Below, one piece after another: positions 7,593 through 16,510 of a stretch of 62,165 nucleotides of DNA. The translations under genes were made by a program, and so were the position numbers. The DNA is from Methanoregula sp. Lineage in GTDB: Archaea; Halobacteriota; Methanomicrobia; Methanomicrobiales; Methanospirillaceae. Position 1 is the stretch's first letter; each line of letters starts with the position of its first letter. The stretch is from the NCBI RefSeq assembly GCF_028679125.1, contig NZ_JAJRCG010000015.1, positions 1 through 62,165 on the forward strand. Reading direction: 5' to 3'. The notes beneath the pieces are model-generated. The model did not search any database and was not told the DNA's origin. It saw only the letters and a list, made by a program, of their open reading frames with translations.

Positions 7593-8636
7593 TTACTGCA
7601 CTCCCTCGAACATCACGCGCCAGAACGGATCTTCATACGGGATAGCCAGCGGCCTTACCGAACCATCGCGCCGCTTCAATACCCGTACCGCGGTTTCGTT
7701 CACGACCGTGCCGATGACCGAGGCCGGTATGCCTTCCTGCCCAAGGGCAGCAAGTATCGCATCACGGGATTCTTTGCGGGAGGTGATGAGAAGCGATCCC
7801 TCGGCAATCGCCTCAACAGGATCAAGGGAAAATGCCTCGCAGACTGCCCGGACTTCCTCCGGGTAGATGAAAAGCGACTCGTCGATCACCATACCGACCC
7901 CGCTGGCATTGGCAATCTCAAAGAGCCCGCCGATCACGCCCCCTTCGGTTGCATCGTGCATGGCGGTAACGCCCCCGGCCTTCATCGCCGTCAGGGCATC
8001 CTTCACCACCGACATCTGCGGACCCAGTGCCTGCGCCCGGCGCACAAGCTCCAAAGGAAGCGTCTTTAACAAGTCCGCCTCCCGGAACGTGGACAGGATC
8101 GCCGCGGTCTCGATGGCCGGCCCTTTTGTCAGGATAACATCATTGCCCGGCCGTGCCCCGGCTGGGGTCACATACTCCCCTTGTTGCGCAATGGCAAAGA
8201 CCGTGATTCCGCCGATCGTGGGAGCGACAAATCCCGGGTAATAGCCGGTATGCCCGCCAACGATGGCAATCCCGAGTTCCTGCGCAGCACGGTGGATGGA
8301 GTCTACGATGGTCCGGAGATCCTGATCGCTCGTTCCGGGCGGGAGGAGCAGCGAGTAGGTCATATACTGCGGCGGTACCCCCATCACGGCTACATCGCTC
8401 GCCCCGATGTGCACCGTATACCAGCCGAACGCTTCAAGGGACTGCTGCGGGGCCGTGAAGATCGGGTCCTCGGCAACGATGAGGACGTTCCCGTTCCCGA
8501 TATCGATCACCCCGGCATCGATGCCGGTCATGGGAGGGACCAGCACCGATGCGTTCTTGGCTCCCAGTCGCTGCAGGATAAACTCCGAGAAGGTCGCAAG
8601 ATCGACCTTTCCAATCTTTGGACGTGACGGCTGCAT
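7593..8636 (-). CDS. AIR synthase-related (PurM/HypE-like) protein
   Basis: This 347-residue protein has the two-domain PurM fold: an N-terminal ATP-binding half with GIDAGVIDIGNGN and AEDPIF, the central motif GWYTVHIGASDVAVMG, GGHTGYYPG near residue 140, and a C-terminal half with MHDATEGGVIGGL. These are hallmarks of the AIR synthase, HypE, SelD and ThiL superfamily, which uses ATP to activate an amide or phosphoryl acceptor. The archaeal group closest to it is usually annotated only as AIR synthase-related. It lies 24 bases downstream of thiN on the same strand, so a role in thiamine or another cofactor pathway is possible. HypE proper usually ends in a conserved PRIC motif, which I do not see here. 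Confidence 0.8.
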   Translation of the reverse strand: MQPSRPKIGKVDLATFSEFILQRLGAKNASVLVPPMTGIDAGVIDIGNGNVLIVAEDPIFTAPQQSLEAFGWYTVHIGASDVAVMGVPPQYMTYSLLLPPGTSDQDLRTIVDSIHRAAQELGIAIVGGHTGYYPGFVAPTIGGITVFAIAQQGEYVTPAGARPGNDVILTKGPAIETAAILSTFREADLLKTLPLELVRRAQALGPQMSVVKDALTAMKAGGVTAMHDATEGGVIGGLFEIANASGVGMVIDESLFIYPEEVRAVCEAFSLDPVEAIAEGSLLITSRKESRDAILAALGQEGIPASVIGTVVNETAVRVLKRRDGSVRPLAIPYEDPFWRVMFEGVQ

Positions 8637-8660
8637 CGTATCGTTGTCCTGTATCGGCTA

Positions 8661-9266
8661 TTATGGGGATTTCCCGGAACCTGCTGGATAGTTCCGTGCG
8701 ATCTCGCACAGTTCGAGGGATATATCGATAGGACTGCTTCCCAGGATCACGCTCACCGACTCTTTCCCGACCGCCCCGGTCTCGTAGGCGATCTTCGGGA
8801 CGCGTCCTCCGGCAGCCCGGACCACTTCCGCTACCTTCCAGGGCATGGAAGCTCCCTCAGCCTCGCGGAGCTCTTCAGGTTCGTTGCTGCGATCGATGGC
8901 AGAGAAGATCCAGCCCTTCTCCTGACAGTACTGTTCGAGCCAGCGGGACAGGGCAGGGGTATTCGCAAAATCGATCCCTGCACGGATCGAGGGGTCGAAC
9001 TTCCGTATCTCAAGGATGAAACGCGCCATGTGGCTCGACGCCCCGAACCGGGGCCGTCCTGCGGCACGCGGCATGCCCCCGAGGATCGTGATCCGGCCCT
9101 CGATTGCCAGAACGTCGTCCTTTGTCCGGGCATCCGGGAGTGCAAAGACCATGTTCGTCCGTACTTCCGGGATCAACCGGGAGAATTCCCGGCAGGATTC
9201 CAGGTTCTCAAGCGCAATCATCATCTGTCCATACGCATCGATCAAAGCTGGGCGCTGGTAGGTCAT
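8661..9266 (-). CDS. thiN: stand-alone ThiN-type thiamine-phosphate synthase domain protein
   Basis: This 201-residue protein matches the ThiN domain, which in archaea replaces ThiE and couples the thiazole and pyrimidine phosphates to thiamine phosphate. Visible family features are LIPEVRTNMVFALPDA near residue 30, AIEGRITILGG, FGASSHMARFILEIRKFDP and the later IAYETGAVGKE. Most archaea carry this domain fused to ThiD, or to an HTH domain in the regulator ThiR. Here it has neither. An HTH is not evident in the first 25 residues, so an enzyme is more likely than a repressor. It forms an operon with the AIR-synthase-like gene downstream. Confidence 0.78.
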   Translation of the reverse strand: MTYQRPALIDAYGQMMIALENLESCREFSRLIPEVRTNMVFALPDARTKDDVLAIEGRITILGGMPRAAGRPRFGASSHMARFILEIRKFDPSIRAGIDFANTPALSRWLEQYCQEKGWIFSAIDRSNEPEELREAEGASMPWKVAEVVRAAGGRVPKIAYETGAVGKESVSVILGSSPIDISLELCEIARNYPAGSGKSP

Positions 9267-9667
9267 GGATCAATCCGGATGAACTGTTATGCCGCTCACC
9301 ATATCACCCTTCTGAAACCGGTAAGCCCTGCCCAATTCCCGTGATGTATATACGATCATCTCCTCAGGCAGGCGCAATGTTTGTCAACGGATAGGATGTC
9401 GGTAATAACCCGGATCGCAAAAGAATCTGACATCCGCGAACATTTGCGAGGACACCGTTTCTCGTGCATCCATGACCAATTCTGCCGCAAAATACACGTT
9501 CTTTCACCATTCAGGGCCATTTTTACGGATTTCCCGACCTGTAAATACCATACCGCCCGATAAAGGTAGAGAGGATTTTGAAGAACCCCGGAATCTCCGA
9601 TGATACGTCCATCATATCAGCATGATACTACAAGGGAGAATTCTTTGGGAGTGATCCAGAATCGTCT

Positions 9668-9692
9668 GTCGTGCATCAATCATTGGCACGAC
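9668..9692. promoter_or_regulatory. 7-bp inverted repeat upstream of the Lrp-type gene
   Basis: GTCGTGC (9668-9674) and GCACGAC (9686-9692) form a perfect inverted repeat with an 11-base spacer, ending 33 bases before the ATG at 9726. It could be an operator or a 5' UTR hairpin. The rest of the 9267-9725 gap shows no gene. Its AT-rich parts around 9540-9640 may contain promoters. Confidence 0.4.
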
Positions 9693-9725
9693 ACAGAACA
9701 GACCACAACATGGAGTTGACAAAAC

Positions 9726-9962
9726 ATGGCAAAAGCATACTTAAAGATCGATATCGAGACCGGAAAAGAGACTGACGTAAAGACTGCACTGAAGAAAGTT
9801 ACCGGCGTAAAAAGTGCAGAATTTGTCACCGGAACCCACGATCTCATCGCATCCGTTGAAGGGAAGAATTACGAAGAGATCGTCACCAAGACGCTGAGCG
9901 AAGTCCGGAAGGTCAAGGGAATCAGGAAGACGGTAACAGACTTTGTCTTTGAATGGGCCTGA
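9726..9962 (+). CDS. stand-alone Lrp/AsnC ligand-binding (RAM) domain protein
   Basis: This 78-residue protein is a single alpha/beta RAM domain of the Lrp/AsnC type with no helix-turn-helix. Features are AYLKIDIETGKETDVKTALK, a central GVKSAEFVTGTHDLIASVEG strand-turn-strand, and VRKVKGIRKTVTDFV. Such single-domain proteins bind amino acids or related effectors as multimers and may modulate full-length Lrp regulators by mixed assembly. The gene stands alone between two gaps of about 350-450 bases. The effector cannot be read from the sequence. Confidence 0.85.
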   Translation: MAKAYLKIDIETGKETDVKTALKKVTGVKSAEFVTGTHDLIASVEGKNYEEIVTKTLSEVRKVKGIRKTVTDFVFEWA

Positions 9963-10239
9963 TCATCCACCTTTTTTCAATTGACCAAAAACGCCCTGAT
10001 CTCTTCTGGAACAGGACAGGGCAGTCTCAAACACGAGGTCATCCGTGGTTTTTTCAATACGGATGATATCTGAAAGCACACGTCACCACGTTCAATCCCG
10101 TACTGCCGGATGATGCGGGATCTGCCATGGCAGAATCCATTCCAGAAGACACGATGGGGTCCTGCTGAAGGATTTTTCCGGGATTACCGCCGGCCACGCA
10201 GAAACTATATGCATAGACAACAGTGAATTACTAACACAA

Positions 10240-10253
10240 TTCACGATTGTGAA
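10240..10253. promoter_or_regulatory. palindromic operator TTCACGATTGTGAA upstream of the ThiI-like gene
   Basis: The palindrome has perfect 5-base arms (TTCAC and GTGAA) around GATT. It lies 57 bases before the ThiI-like start, in an otherwise empty gap (9963-10310). Near-identical palindromes occur before the cysteine desulfurase, cysteine synthase and pdxS genes. Confidence 0.6.
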
Positions 10254-10310
10254 CTCCCCCGGAGTACCGATGAACGGCCCCGGGCAGATACAATAGCGGA
10301 GAACGTACCC

Positions 10311-10952
10311 TTGTCAAAACTTGTATGCCTTGTCTCGGGCGGCATCGACTCGCCGGTTGCTGCGTACATGATGATCCGCCGGGGTGTGGAGATCGTGGCA
10401 GTCCACATGGACAACCGCCCGTTCACCGACGACAAGAACCTGGACAAGGCCCTGCTCCTGGTCCGCCACCTGCAGGAAGTGACCAACAGTCCAATCAAGA
10501 CTTACGTGGTCCCCCACGGACCCAACCATGTCACCTTTGCACGGAACTGCAACCGTCACCTGCACTGCCTCTTCTGCCGGCGGATGATGTTCCGGGTGGC
10601 AGAACGGATCGCGGAGCGGGAAGGGGCCGTCGGCATCCTGACCGGGGAGTCGATGGGGCAGGTGGCAAGCCAGACAGTCCAGAACTTAACCGTCGTCACC
10701 CAGGTCACGAAGCTGCCGCTCATCCGCCCCCTCATCGGCATGGACAAGCAGGAGATCATCGAGATCGCAAGAAAGATCGGTACATACGAGATCTCCATCC
10801 TCCCGGGCCTCTGCTGCACGATCGTCCCGAAACAGCCCTCGACCGCCGCAAAACTTGCTGACGTAATTGGGGAGGAGGAGAAAGTCGATATTGACGCTCT
10901 CGTGGAAAAGTCGCTGGAGGGGATGTATGTACTCGCTCCTGAAACCCTGTAA
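10311..10952 (+). CDS. ThiI-like sulfurtransferase, catalytic domain only
   Basis: This 213-residue protein corresponds to the C-terminal PP-loop (AANH) domain of ThiI. CLVSGGIDSPVAAYMM at residues 6-21 is the PP-loop that adenylates substrate with ATP. CLFCRR near residue 86 is a CxxC pair, TGESMGQVASQT is a ThiI signature, and GLCCTIVPKQP carries the cysteine(s) that would hold persulfide sulfur. The NFLD and THUMP tRNA-binding domains of full ThiI are absent, so the substrate may be a tRNA delivered by another protein or not tRNA at all. The start is a TTG. The next small gene overlaps its end. The neighbouring E1-like enzyme and cysteine desulfurase make a sulfur-transfer role likely. Confidence 0.82.
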   Translation: MSKLVCLVSGGIDSPVAAYMMIRRGVEIVAVHMDNRPFTDDKNLDKALLLVRHLQEVTNSPIKTYVVPHGPNHVTFARNCNRHLHCLFCRRMMFRVAERIAEREGAVGILTGESMGQVASQTVQNLTVVTQVTKLPLIRPLIGMDKQEIIEIARKIGTYEISILPGLCCTIVPKQPSTAAKLADVIGEEEKVDIDALVEKSLEGMYVLAPETL

Positions 10953-11244
10953 GACCACGGCCGCGATCGAGGCGATCCCCCGTGAACGTCTCGCCCTCAA
11001 CCTCGACCTCTGCGAGGAGATCTTAAAGAAGAACTGTACGATCGTTGCCAATGCCGGCGTCATGCTGATCGTGAACGACCGGTGCGAAGTCTCGATCCAC
11101 AGGGACGGGCGCCTCATCCTCAAGACCGATGCTGCCGGACTTGCAGAAGAGCAGGCCAGCCGTATTGCCGGCTGGCTTGCGGGATCGGCGGCAGTACGGA
11201 AACAGACGGGGTCCGGCAACGCAGGACAGCACTGCCGGAAATAA
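10927..11244 (+). CDS. small protein resembling the C-terminal domain of the neighbouring MoeB/ThiF protein
   Basis: This protein of 105 residues starts at the ATG at 10927, inside the end of the ThiI-like gene (26-base overlap in another frame). A core segment EVSIHRDGRLILK aligns with EFSIFRDGRAIIK at the end of the MoeB/ThiF-family protein encoded on the opposite strand nearby, and the flanking helices are compatible (CEEILKKN against LEARLSRL). It therefore appears to be a free-standing version of that accessory domain. A role as a partner in sulfur activation or transfer is inferred from this and from its operon with the ThiI-like gene. Confidence 0.7.
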   Translation: MYSLLKPCKTTAAIEAIPRERLALNLDLCEEILKKNCTIVANAGVMLIVNDRCEVSIHRDGRLILKTDAAGLAEEQASRIAGWLAGSAAVRKQTGSGNAGQHCRK

Positions 11245-11304
11245 GTGAGACAAAACCTCAGGCCGTGGCCTGATACCGGAGAGATCGTTCCTGTTTCTGC
11301 CGGC

Positions 11305-12330
11305 CTATAACCCGATATACCGGGCATAGAGCGAGCGGGCGGTTACCTCGTCCTTCGTGCCCTTGATGATCGCCCGCCCGTCACGGAAGATCGAGAACTC
11401 CTCGGTTCCCGACCTGAAGGTGAGCATGTACGGCGTGAGCCGGACCTCGCCGAGACGGGAGAGCCGGGCTTCCAGCTCCGCAAGGGAGATCTCCATCTGC
11501 GTTGCCGGGGTGATCTGGATGGCATCCCTCCCGCAGAGGGAGGTTATCATCTCACGCGCTACCGCATCCAGGTAATCATACTTACCGTCATGGCAGCACG
11601 GGCAGCCGGCCCTCCGGGGAATCGTCATCCGGTCGAACGTCTGCCGCCATGCATCAACATGAACAAGATACGAAGTCTCCTCGCCAACATCAGGCTGGCC
11701 GGTCAGGATCCGGTATGCGAGCGTGCATTCAAGGGACGCGATGAGGGACGGGATCGTGTTCAGGACACCCGCGATATCACAGGTCTGGAGCACGCCCGGC
11801 CCGGGCAGCGACGGGACCAGGCACCGGAAGCAGGGAGTCTTTCCCGGAAGGATCGGCATCACCATCCCCCCGGTCCCGACCGCCCCGGCATAGACCCAGG
11901 GAATCCCGCGTTTCACGCAGACATCGTTGATCAGGAACCGGGTCTGGAGATTGTCGGTCCCGTCCAGCACCACGTCAGCACCGGTAAGAAGGCTCTCCGC
12001 GTTCGAGACATTGAAGTCCTTTGTGTGGGTCTCGATGGCAACGGACGTGTTGATCTTCTGAAGAATTTCTGCCGCAGCCACGGCCTTCGGGCGGTTCAGG
12101 TCCTCCTCGCTGTACAGGATCTGCCGCTGGAGGTTGTGGAGTTCAATTAGATCGCGGTCGATCAGCACAACCTGTCCCACCCCGGCCCTGACAAGATTGT
12201 TCGCCACGCAGCTGCCCAGGGCCCCAAGGCCTACAATGACAGCACGGCTCTCGCTCAACCTGCGCTGCCCATCCCTCCCGATCTCCGGGAGAAGACTCTG
12301 GCGGCAGTACCGGTCCTGCACCGGATTCAT
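11305..12330 (-). CDS. HesA/MoeB/ThiF-family adenylyltransferase with C-terminal accessory domain
   Basis: This 341-residue E1-like enzyme should adenylate the C-terminal glycine of a small sulfur-carrier protein (ThiS/MoaD/SAMP type). The nucleotide-binding loop GLGALGSCVANNL is at residues 34-46, followed by VLIDRDLIELHNLQRQ. Zn-binding CxxC pairs are CFRC near 166 and CPCC near 242, and the likely catalytic cysteine region is LQTCDIAG. Residues 270-341 form an extra domain (EFSIFRDGRAIIKG, then ARSLYARYIG) also found as the separate small gene at 10927-11244. It lies 71 bases downstream of the cysteine desulfurase on the same strand, so the pair can pass sulfur from cysteine to the carrier. 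Confidence 0.85.
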   Translation of the reverse strand: MNPVQDRYCRQSLLPEIGRDGQRRLSESRAVIVGLGALGSCVANNLVRAGVGQVVLIDRDLIELHNLQRQILYSEEDLNRPKAVAAAEILQKINTSVAIETHTKDFNVSNAESLLTGADVVLDGTDNLQTRFLINDVCVKRGIPWVYAGAVGTGGMVMPILPGKTPCFRCLVPSLPGPGVLQTCDIAGVLNTIPSLIASLECTLAYRILTGQPDVGEETSYLVHVDAWRQTFDRMTIPRRAGCPCCHDGKYDYLDAVAREMITSLCGRDAIQITPATQMEISLAELEARLSRLGEVRLTPYMLTFRSGTEEFSIFRDGRAIIKGTKDEVTARSLYARYIGL

Positions 12331-12401
12331 AGAGCGGTCTCCCGATCACGGGTAATTCCTGCCGGGGAGAACAAAAGGGGGATCATCGTTACCTCAGGCG
12401 T

Positions 12402-13586
12402 TCAGAAATTCGCTGCAATAATCCTGATCGTATCCACGAGCAGATCGGCATCTTCGATTGTATTATAGCAGTGCAGGCTCGCCCGGACCGTCCCGTCCGG
12501 GAGGTTCAGGTGCTCCATGAGGGGCATGCAGCAATGATGCCCCGACCGTACCATGATATCCGCCTCACCGTCAAGCATGACGGCAACGTCGTGAGGGTTG
12601 AGACCCCGGATGGCAAACGATACCACCCCGATCCGGTTCCCTCCCGGCCCGGGCCCGAAGACCTGCACGTTTTCAATGCCGGAAAGGCCGTCGATGATCC
12701 GCGTTGTGACCTGCTCCTCATGCTGCCGGATCTTCTCCATGCCGAGCGTTTCCAGGTACTCCACGGCCCGGGCAAGGCCGATTGCCCCCGAGATATTCGG
12801 CGTCCCTGCCTCGTATCGCTCGTACCCCGTGGTCAGCGTGTATCCCGCGGCCGTGACCTTCTCCACGCCCCCGCCCCCCACGAACAGGGGTTCAAGGCAT
12901 GGCTCTTTCATGTACAGGACTCCTGTGCCGGTGGGACCGAGCATCTTGTGCCCCGAGAAGCAGAGGAAGTCACAGCCCATCCGCTCCACGTCGACCGGGA
13001 TGTGGGGGACCGACTGCGACCCGTCCACAAGGAGGAGTGCCCCGTAATCATGGCAGATCTTCCCAAACTCGGCTACGGGCACGACATTGCCCAGCACATT
13101 GGATGCCTGGGAGATGGCAACGAGCCGGGTCTTCTTCGTGATGATCTCCGCAAGGGCGGCGGGGTCCAGCGTGCCATCCTGTCCCGGGGTGAGGAGCCGG
13201 AGATCGATTCCCTGCCGGTCGCGGATGCGCATCCAGGGGAGGAGGTTGGAATGGTGCTCAAGGAGGGTGGCGATCACCTGGTCGCCGGCCTGCCACGGGA
13301 ACCCAAACGCCACCGCATTGATAGCCTCGGTGGAGTTCCGGGTAAAGACCACTTCTCCCTCCCGCACATTGATGAAATTCCTGACCGCCTGGTGGGCGTC
13401 CCGGTATTTCCGGGATGCCTGCTGGGCGATCCGGTGGACTCCGCGGCCGGCATTTGCACGGGAGGTACGCTCGTAGTCGAGCATTGCTTCAAGGACCGGC
13501 TCCGGGGAGAGGCTGGTTGCCGCGCTGTCCAGGTAACAGACCTCTGACAGGAGCGCGAAATCCTTCCGGATATCAGCGGGGATCAT
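12402..13586 (-). CDS. cysteine desulfurase, SufS/CsdA type
   Basis: This 394-residue PLP enzyme converts cysteine to alanine and a protein-bound persulfide. The PLP lysine is in SGHKMLGPTG (Lys214 counted from the ATG). The active cysteine is in RSGHHCCMP, where two adjacent cysteines are present, an SufS-like position. The N-terminal YLDSAATSLSP and the GTPNISGAIGL motif also fit group II desulfurases. I chose the ATG at 13586 because GGAGG lies just upstream. A TTG at 13601 would start inside that signal. It heads an operon with the MoeB/ThiF gene, and a TTCACAATTGTTAA box lies 176 bases upstream. Many methanogens lack desulfurases and use sulfide directly, so its presence here is notable. 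Confidence 0.9.
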   Translation of the reverse strand: MIPADIRKDFALLSEVCYLDSAATSLSPEPVLEAMLDYERTSRANAGRGVHRIAQQASRKYRDAHQAVRNFINVREGEVVFTRNSTEAINAVAFGFPWQAGDQVIATLLEHHSNLLPWMRIRDRQGIDLRLLTPGQDGTLDPAALAEIITKKTRLVAISQASNVLGNVVPVAEFGKICHDYGALLLVDGSQSVPHIPVDVERMGCDFLCFSGHKMLGPTGTGVLYMKEPCLEPLFVGGGGVEKVTAAGYTLTTGYERYEAGTPNISGAIGLARAVEYLETLGMEKIRQHEEQVTTRIIDGLSGIENVQVFGPGPGGNRIGVVSFAIRGLNPHDVAVMLDGEADIMVRSGHHCCMPLMEHLNLPDGTVRASLHCYNTIEDADLLVDTIRIIAANF

Positions 13587-13761
13587 GGAACCTCCGGACA
13601 AGACAGACTATCACGGACAGCGGGCTCTGCATGAACGGCGCAGCGGTTACCGGATCGTGTTCTGGTGCAGGCATTCGGGCAATCCTTCGGTTGAATGTTT
13701 GTGTATCCCTGACGGATCGCAGAGACCCGGTCGCAGGGAAACAGGTTATACAGTATAGGAA

Positions 13762-13775
13762 TTCACAATTGTTAA
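13762..13775. promoter_or_regulatory. operator-like palindrome upstream of the cysteine desulfurase operon
   Basis: TTCACAATTGTTAA matches the palindromes at 10240, 15502 and 23701. On the minus strand it reads TTAACAATTGTGAA, identical to the box before cysK. A TATA-like sequence (TATACTGTATAACC on the minus strand) follows it toward the desulfurase gene, so binding could block or recruit transcription factors. Confidence 0.6.
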
Positions 13776-13827
13776 TGTTTTGCCGGACTGGCTGGGAACC
13801 CAGATGGTTCACGCCACGTACCACGAT

Positions 13828-14631
13828 TCATCCCCCGAGCACTTTCTGTTGTATCATCAGCAGTGCAATCACGATGAGCAGAATGCCAAACCCTTTCCTG
13901 ATATGACCGGCCTGGATTCGCGGGGCAATGGTTGCCCCCGCATAAGCGCCGATTGCCGCCCCTGCGCCGTATATAACGAGAAATGGCAGGGAGATATTTC
14001 CCAGGACAGCATGCGTTGCAGCACCGGTGATTGATGTGGGGATGATCGTAAGGAGCGAAGTCGCAACAGCAACATGCACCGGGATGCCGATGACAACGAG
14101 CGCCGGGACGAAGAACGCCCCGCCGCTTGTCCCGGTAATTCCGCTGACAAGGCCGCCCATCGCCCCCCATACCAGAAGATGCAGGCAGGGGATCCGGATG
14201 GGTTCACCCTTGCCATCGCCGGAACGATTCACCTCGCACGATGGCCCCCACGGGATCACCGGGACCAGGTTCAGTGAGGGAACAAGCATCTGGAGGGACA
14301 TGAGGATGAGCACGAGCGCGAAAAGGATGACAAGGATCTTCGCATCGAAATACACGGTGATGAGAGATCCGAGCAGGGAAAAGAGCATGGCAGGCAGGAC
14401 CAGGAACGCAGCAAGCGTGATAAGGGTCTTCTTCTGCCGCCAGTATACGAGCGTGGCGGTGCATGCTGATAAGATCATCACCGCAAGGCTGGTCCCCACC
14501 GCCATCTTCGGATCAAAACCGAATATCAGCATGAGCGTCGGGACATAGAGAAAACCGCCCCCCATCCCGATGATGGAGGCGATCAGGCCGATCCCTGCTG
14601 CAATAAAGAACGCGATGATAGTTTCAGGCAT
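13828..14631 (-). CDS. TauE/SafE (TSUP) family sulfite/sulfonate-type exporter
   Basis: This 267-residue membrane protein has seven to eight helices in two repeats, each with the family motif: IGLIASIIGMGGGFLYVP near residue 16 and GGLVSGITGTSGGAFFVP near residue 165. TSUP proteins move sulfite, sulfonates, thiosulfate or other sulfur-containing anions. The ATG at 14631 is preferred over 14646 because it begins directly at the first helix. It sits upstream of the desulfurase and near a coenzyme M operon that needs sulfite, so a sulfur-anion substrate is plausible but not shown by sequence. Confidence 0.85.
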   Translation of the reverse strand: MPETIIAFFIAAGIGLIASIIGMGGGFLYVPTLMLIFGFDPKMAVGTSLAVMILSACTATLVYWRQKKTLITLAAFLVLPAMLFSLLGSLITVYFDAKILVILFALVLILMSLQMLVPSLNLVPVIPWGPSCEVNRSGDGKGEPIRIPCLHLLVWGAMGGLVSGITGTSGGAFFVPALVVIGIPVHVAVATSLLTIIPTSITGAATHAVLGNISLPFLVIYGAGAAIGAYAGATIAPRIQAGHIRKGFGILLIVIALLMIQQKVLGG

Positions 14632-15330
14632 GAGGCGTGGTTCCACGGGGTAAGATCCATACCGGTGTCATCCGGGGGTAATCACCGGGAGGCACTGATC
14701 GATCCGATAACGGAAGGGGAAGCTGCATTGTCCCTTTGCCGGATCATGATTGACGTTGCCCGCTGGCGGTATTTATGGAGTAATTTCCCGGCAAGGATTT
14801 CCTGAATCGTACAGTTTAAATAGCGGGTTTCCGCTGGACGCGGGGCGTACCGACGGTCAAATGTTGCACGGCGAAGATTTATTTCAGGGCATGCTGCCGA
14901 AGAGAAAAGTATTGGGCCGGGGGCGTGTGCAATCCCCGGCGATCAAGCGGTGAATATTCTTGATTTTGCATGGTGCGTTATTGTATTTTGAGGCGATAAG
15001 TCCCGGCAGCCTGTCCGAGGATGCTGGCGTGTGGTTGCCATATACTGCCGGAACATGCGTGAGGACGTGAAATCAGGATGTGAGTTTCACGGACACATAC
15101 CATGGACAGCCATCATTCCGCGGGTTTCGCGGATTGCTGTCACAGGCGGGTCTTTTTCTGTCGGCACCGGGCGGCGACAATACTGCCCGGCGCCACGGAT
15201 ACCGCTGGACCGTTCCGCGGGCCATCCACGATGGAGGCCACGATAGGCACGGGGGGAAGTGCCGGTTGCATCGGCTTTTGCCCGGGTTCCAGCGATAATC
15301 GCATGGTAGGTGTTCATGTCTGCTTTTCCT
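14632..15330. other. long intergenic region upstream of cysK
   Basis: No gene was recognised in these 700 bases. A TTTAAATA promoter-like element is near 14815 and GC-rich segments follow. It may hold a small RNA or a decayed gene, but no frame or structure stands out. Confidence 0.3.
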
Positions 15331-15346
15331 GTTCACCTTTGTGAAC
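15331..15346. promoter_or_regulatory. distal palindrome GTTCACCTTTGTGAAC upstream of cysK
   Basis: This is a perfect palindrome with 6-base arms (GTTCAC and GTGAAC) around CTTT. It resembles the TTCAC-N4-GTGAA boxes of the sulfur genes and lies 223 bases before cysK. It could be a second, upstream site for the same regulator or control an undetected transcript. Confidence 0.5.
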
Positions 15347-15501
15347 ACACAGTATGGGGCTGGAAGGGTAATATACCCTGATTTCCTGCCCATTTTTGCC
15401 GCTAATTCCGGGGTTCCGGCGGATATAAGGAAGATATCGGGGGAAATCCAGCAGGGCCTGCCATGGACACAAGACTAAAATATATATCAGGGCCCAACAA
15501 A

Positions 15502-15515
15502 TTAACAATTGTGAA
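15502..15515. promoter_or_regulatory. cysK operator TTAACAATTGTGAA
   Basis: The box lies 53 bases before the cysK start and just downstream of a TATA-like AAAATATATATCAGG at 15477-15491. That places it over the expected transcription start, the usual position for an archaeal repressor site. Confidence 0.65.
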
Positions 15516-15568
15516 GTCGCAAATACCCCCGTACATCACGGGGTATTTCACGACTGCGGAGCATTCCC

Positions 15569-16495
15569 ATGACAAACATCCATGACAATATTACCACAAC
15601 GATTGGCGGCACCCCGCTCGTGCGGCTGAACCGCATTACCGGGAAATCCGGCGCAACTGTGCTGGCCAAGGTGGAGTCGTTCAACCCGGGCAGCAGCGTC
15701 AAGGACCGGATCGCGGTCTCCATGATCGAGGCTGCGGAAGCGGCAGGATATATCAAAAAGGATACTATCATCTTAGAGCCCACCTCCGGGAACACCGGCA
15801 TCGGGCTCGCGATGGTTGCCGCGGCCAAAGGCTACAAGATCGCTCTCGTGATGCCGGAGACCATGAGCATCGAACGGCGCAAGATCCTCAAGGCATACGG
15901 AGCCGATCTCATCCTCACCCCGGGAAAAGAGGGCATGAAAGGAACGATCGCAAAAGCTGATGCACTCCTCAAGGAGAATCCGAACTACTATTACATCCCC
16001 CAGCAGTTCAGGAATCCCGCCAACCCGGCCATCCACCGGAAGACCACGGCCGAGGAGATCTGGAAGGATACCGACGGAAAGGTCGACGCGATCGTGGCCG
16101 GCGTCGGGACTGGAGGTACCATCACGGGTATCGCCGAGGTAATAAAACCCCGCCGGGCCGGTTTCAAGGTTATTGCCGTTGAACCCGATGCATCCCCGGT
16201 CCTCTCCGGGGGGCAGCCGGGACCGCACAAGATCCAGGGTCTTGCCCCGGGATTTATCCCGGAGGTTCTTAAAACAGATATTCTCGATGAAGTCATCCGG
16301 GTGACCTACGAGGATGCTGTTGCAACCGCACGCCGCATGGCAAAAGAGGAAGGAATCCTCATCGGCATCTCGGGCGGGGCAGCAACCTGGGCAGCACTCC
16401 AGGTAGCAGCACGCAGGGAATTTGCCGGTAAAACCATTGTCGTCATCCTGCCCGATACCGGCGAACGGTACCTGAGCACGGACCTCTTCGAATGA
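15569..16495 (+). CDS. cysK: cysteine synthase
   Basis: This 308-residue PLP enzyme makes cysteine from O-acetylserine and sulfide. Lys45 in NPGSSVKDR is the PLP lysine, and [19 protein letters not shown] is the substrate-binding loop. [10 protein letters not shown] is the phosphate-binding loop, and [13 protein letters not shown] is the CysK signature. Length and motifs fit the CysK/CysM group rather than cystathionine beta-synthase. It is followed 15 bases later by a CysE-type enzyme, giving a complete serine-to-cysteine module of bacterial type, probably acquired by transfer. Regulation is suggested by the palindromes at 15331 and 15502. Confidence 0.92.
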   Translation: MTNIHDNITTTIGGTPLVRLNRITGKSGATVLAKVESFNPGSSVKDRIAVSMIEAAEAAGYIKKDTIILEPTSGNTGIGLAMVAAAKGYKIALVMPETMSIERRKILKAYGADLILTPGKEGMKGTIAKADALLKENPNYYYIPQQFRNPANPAIHRKTTAEEIWKDTDGKVDAIVAGVGTGGTITGIAEVIKPRRAGFKVIAVEPDASPVLSGGQPGPHKIQGLAPGFIPEVLKTDILDEVIRVTYEDAVATARRMAKEEGILIGISGGAATWAALQVAARREFAGKTIVVILPDTGERYLSTDLFE

Positions 16496-16510
16496 CCCCG
16501 GGGCCCGACC

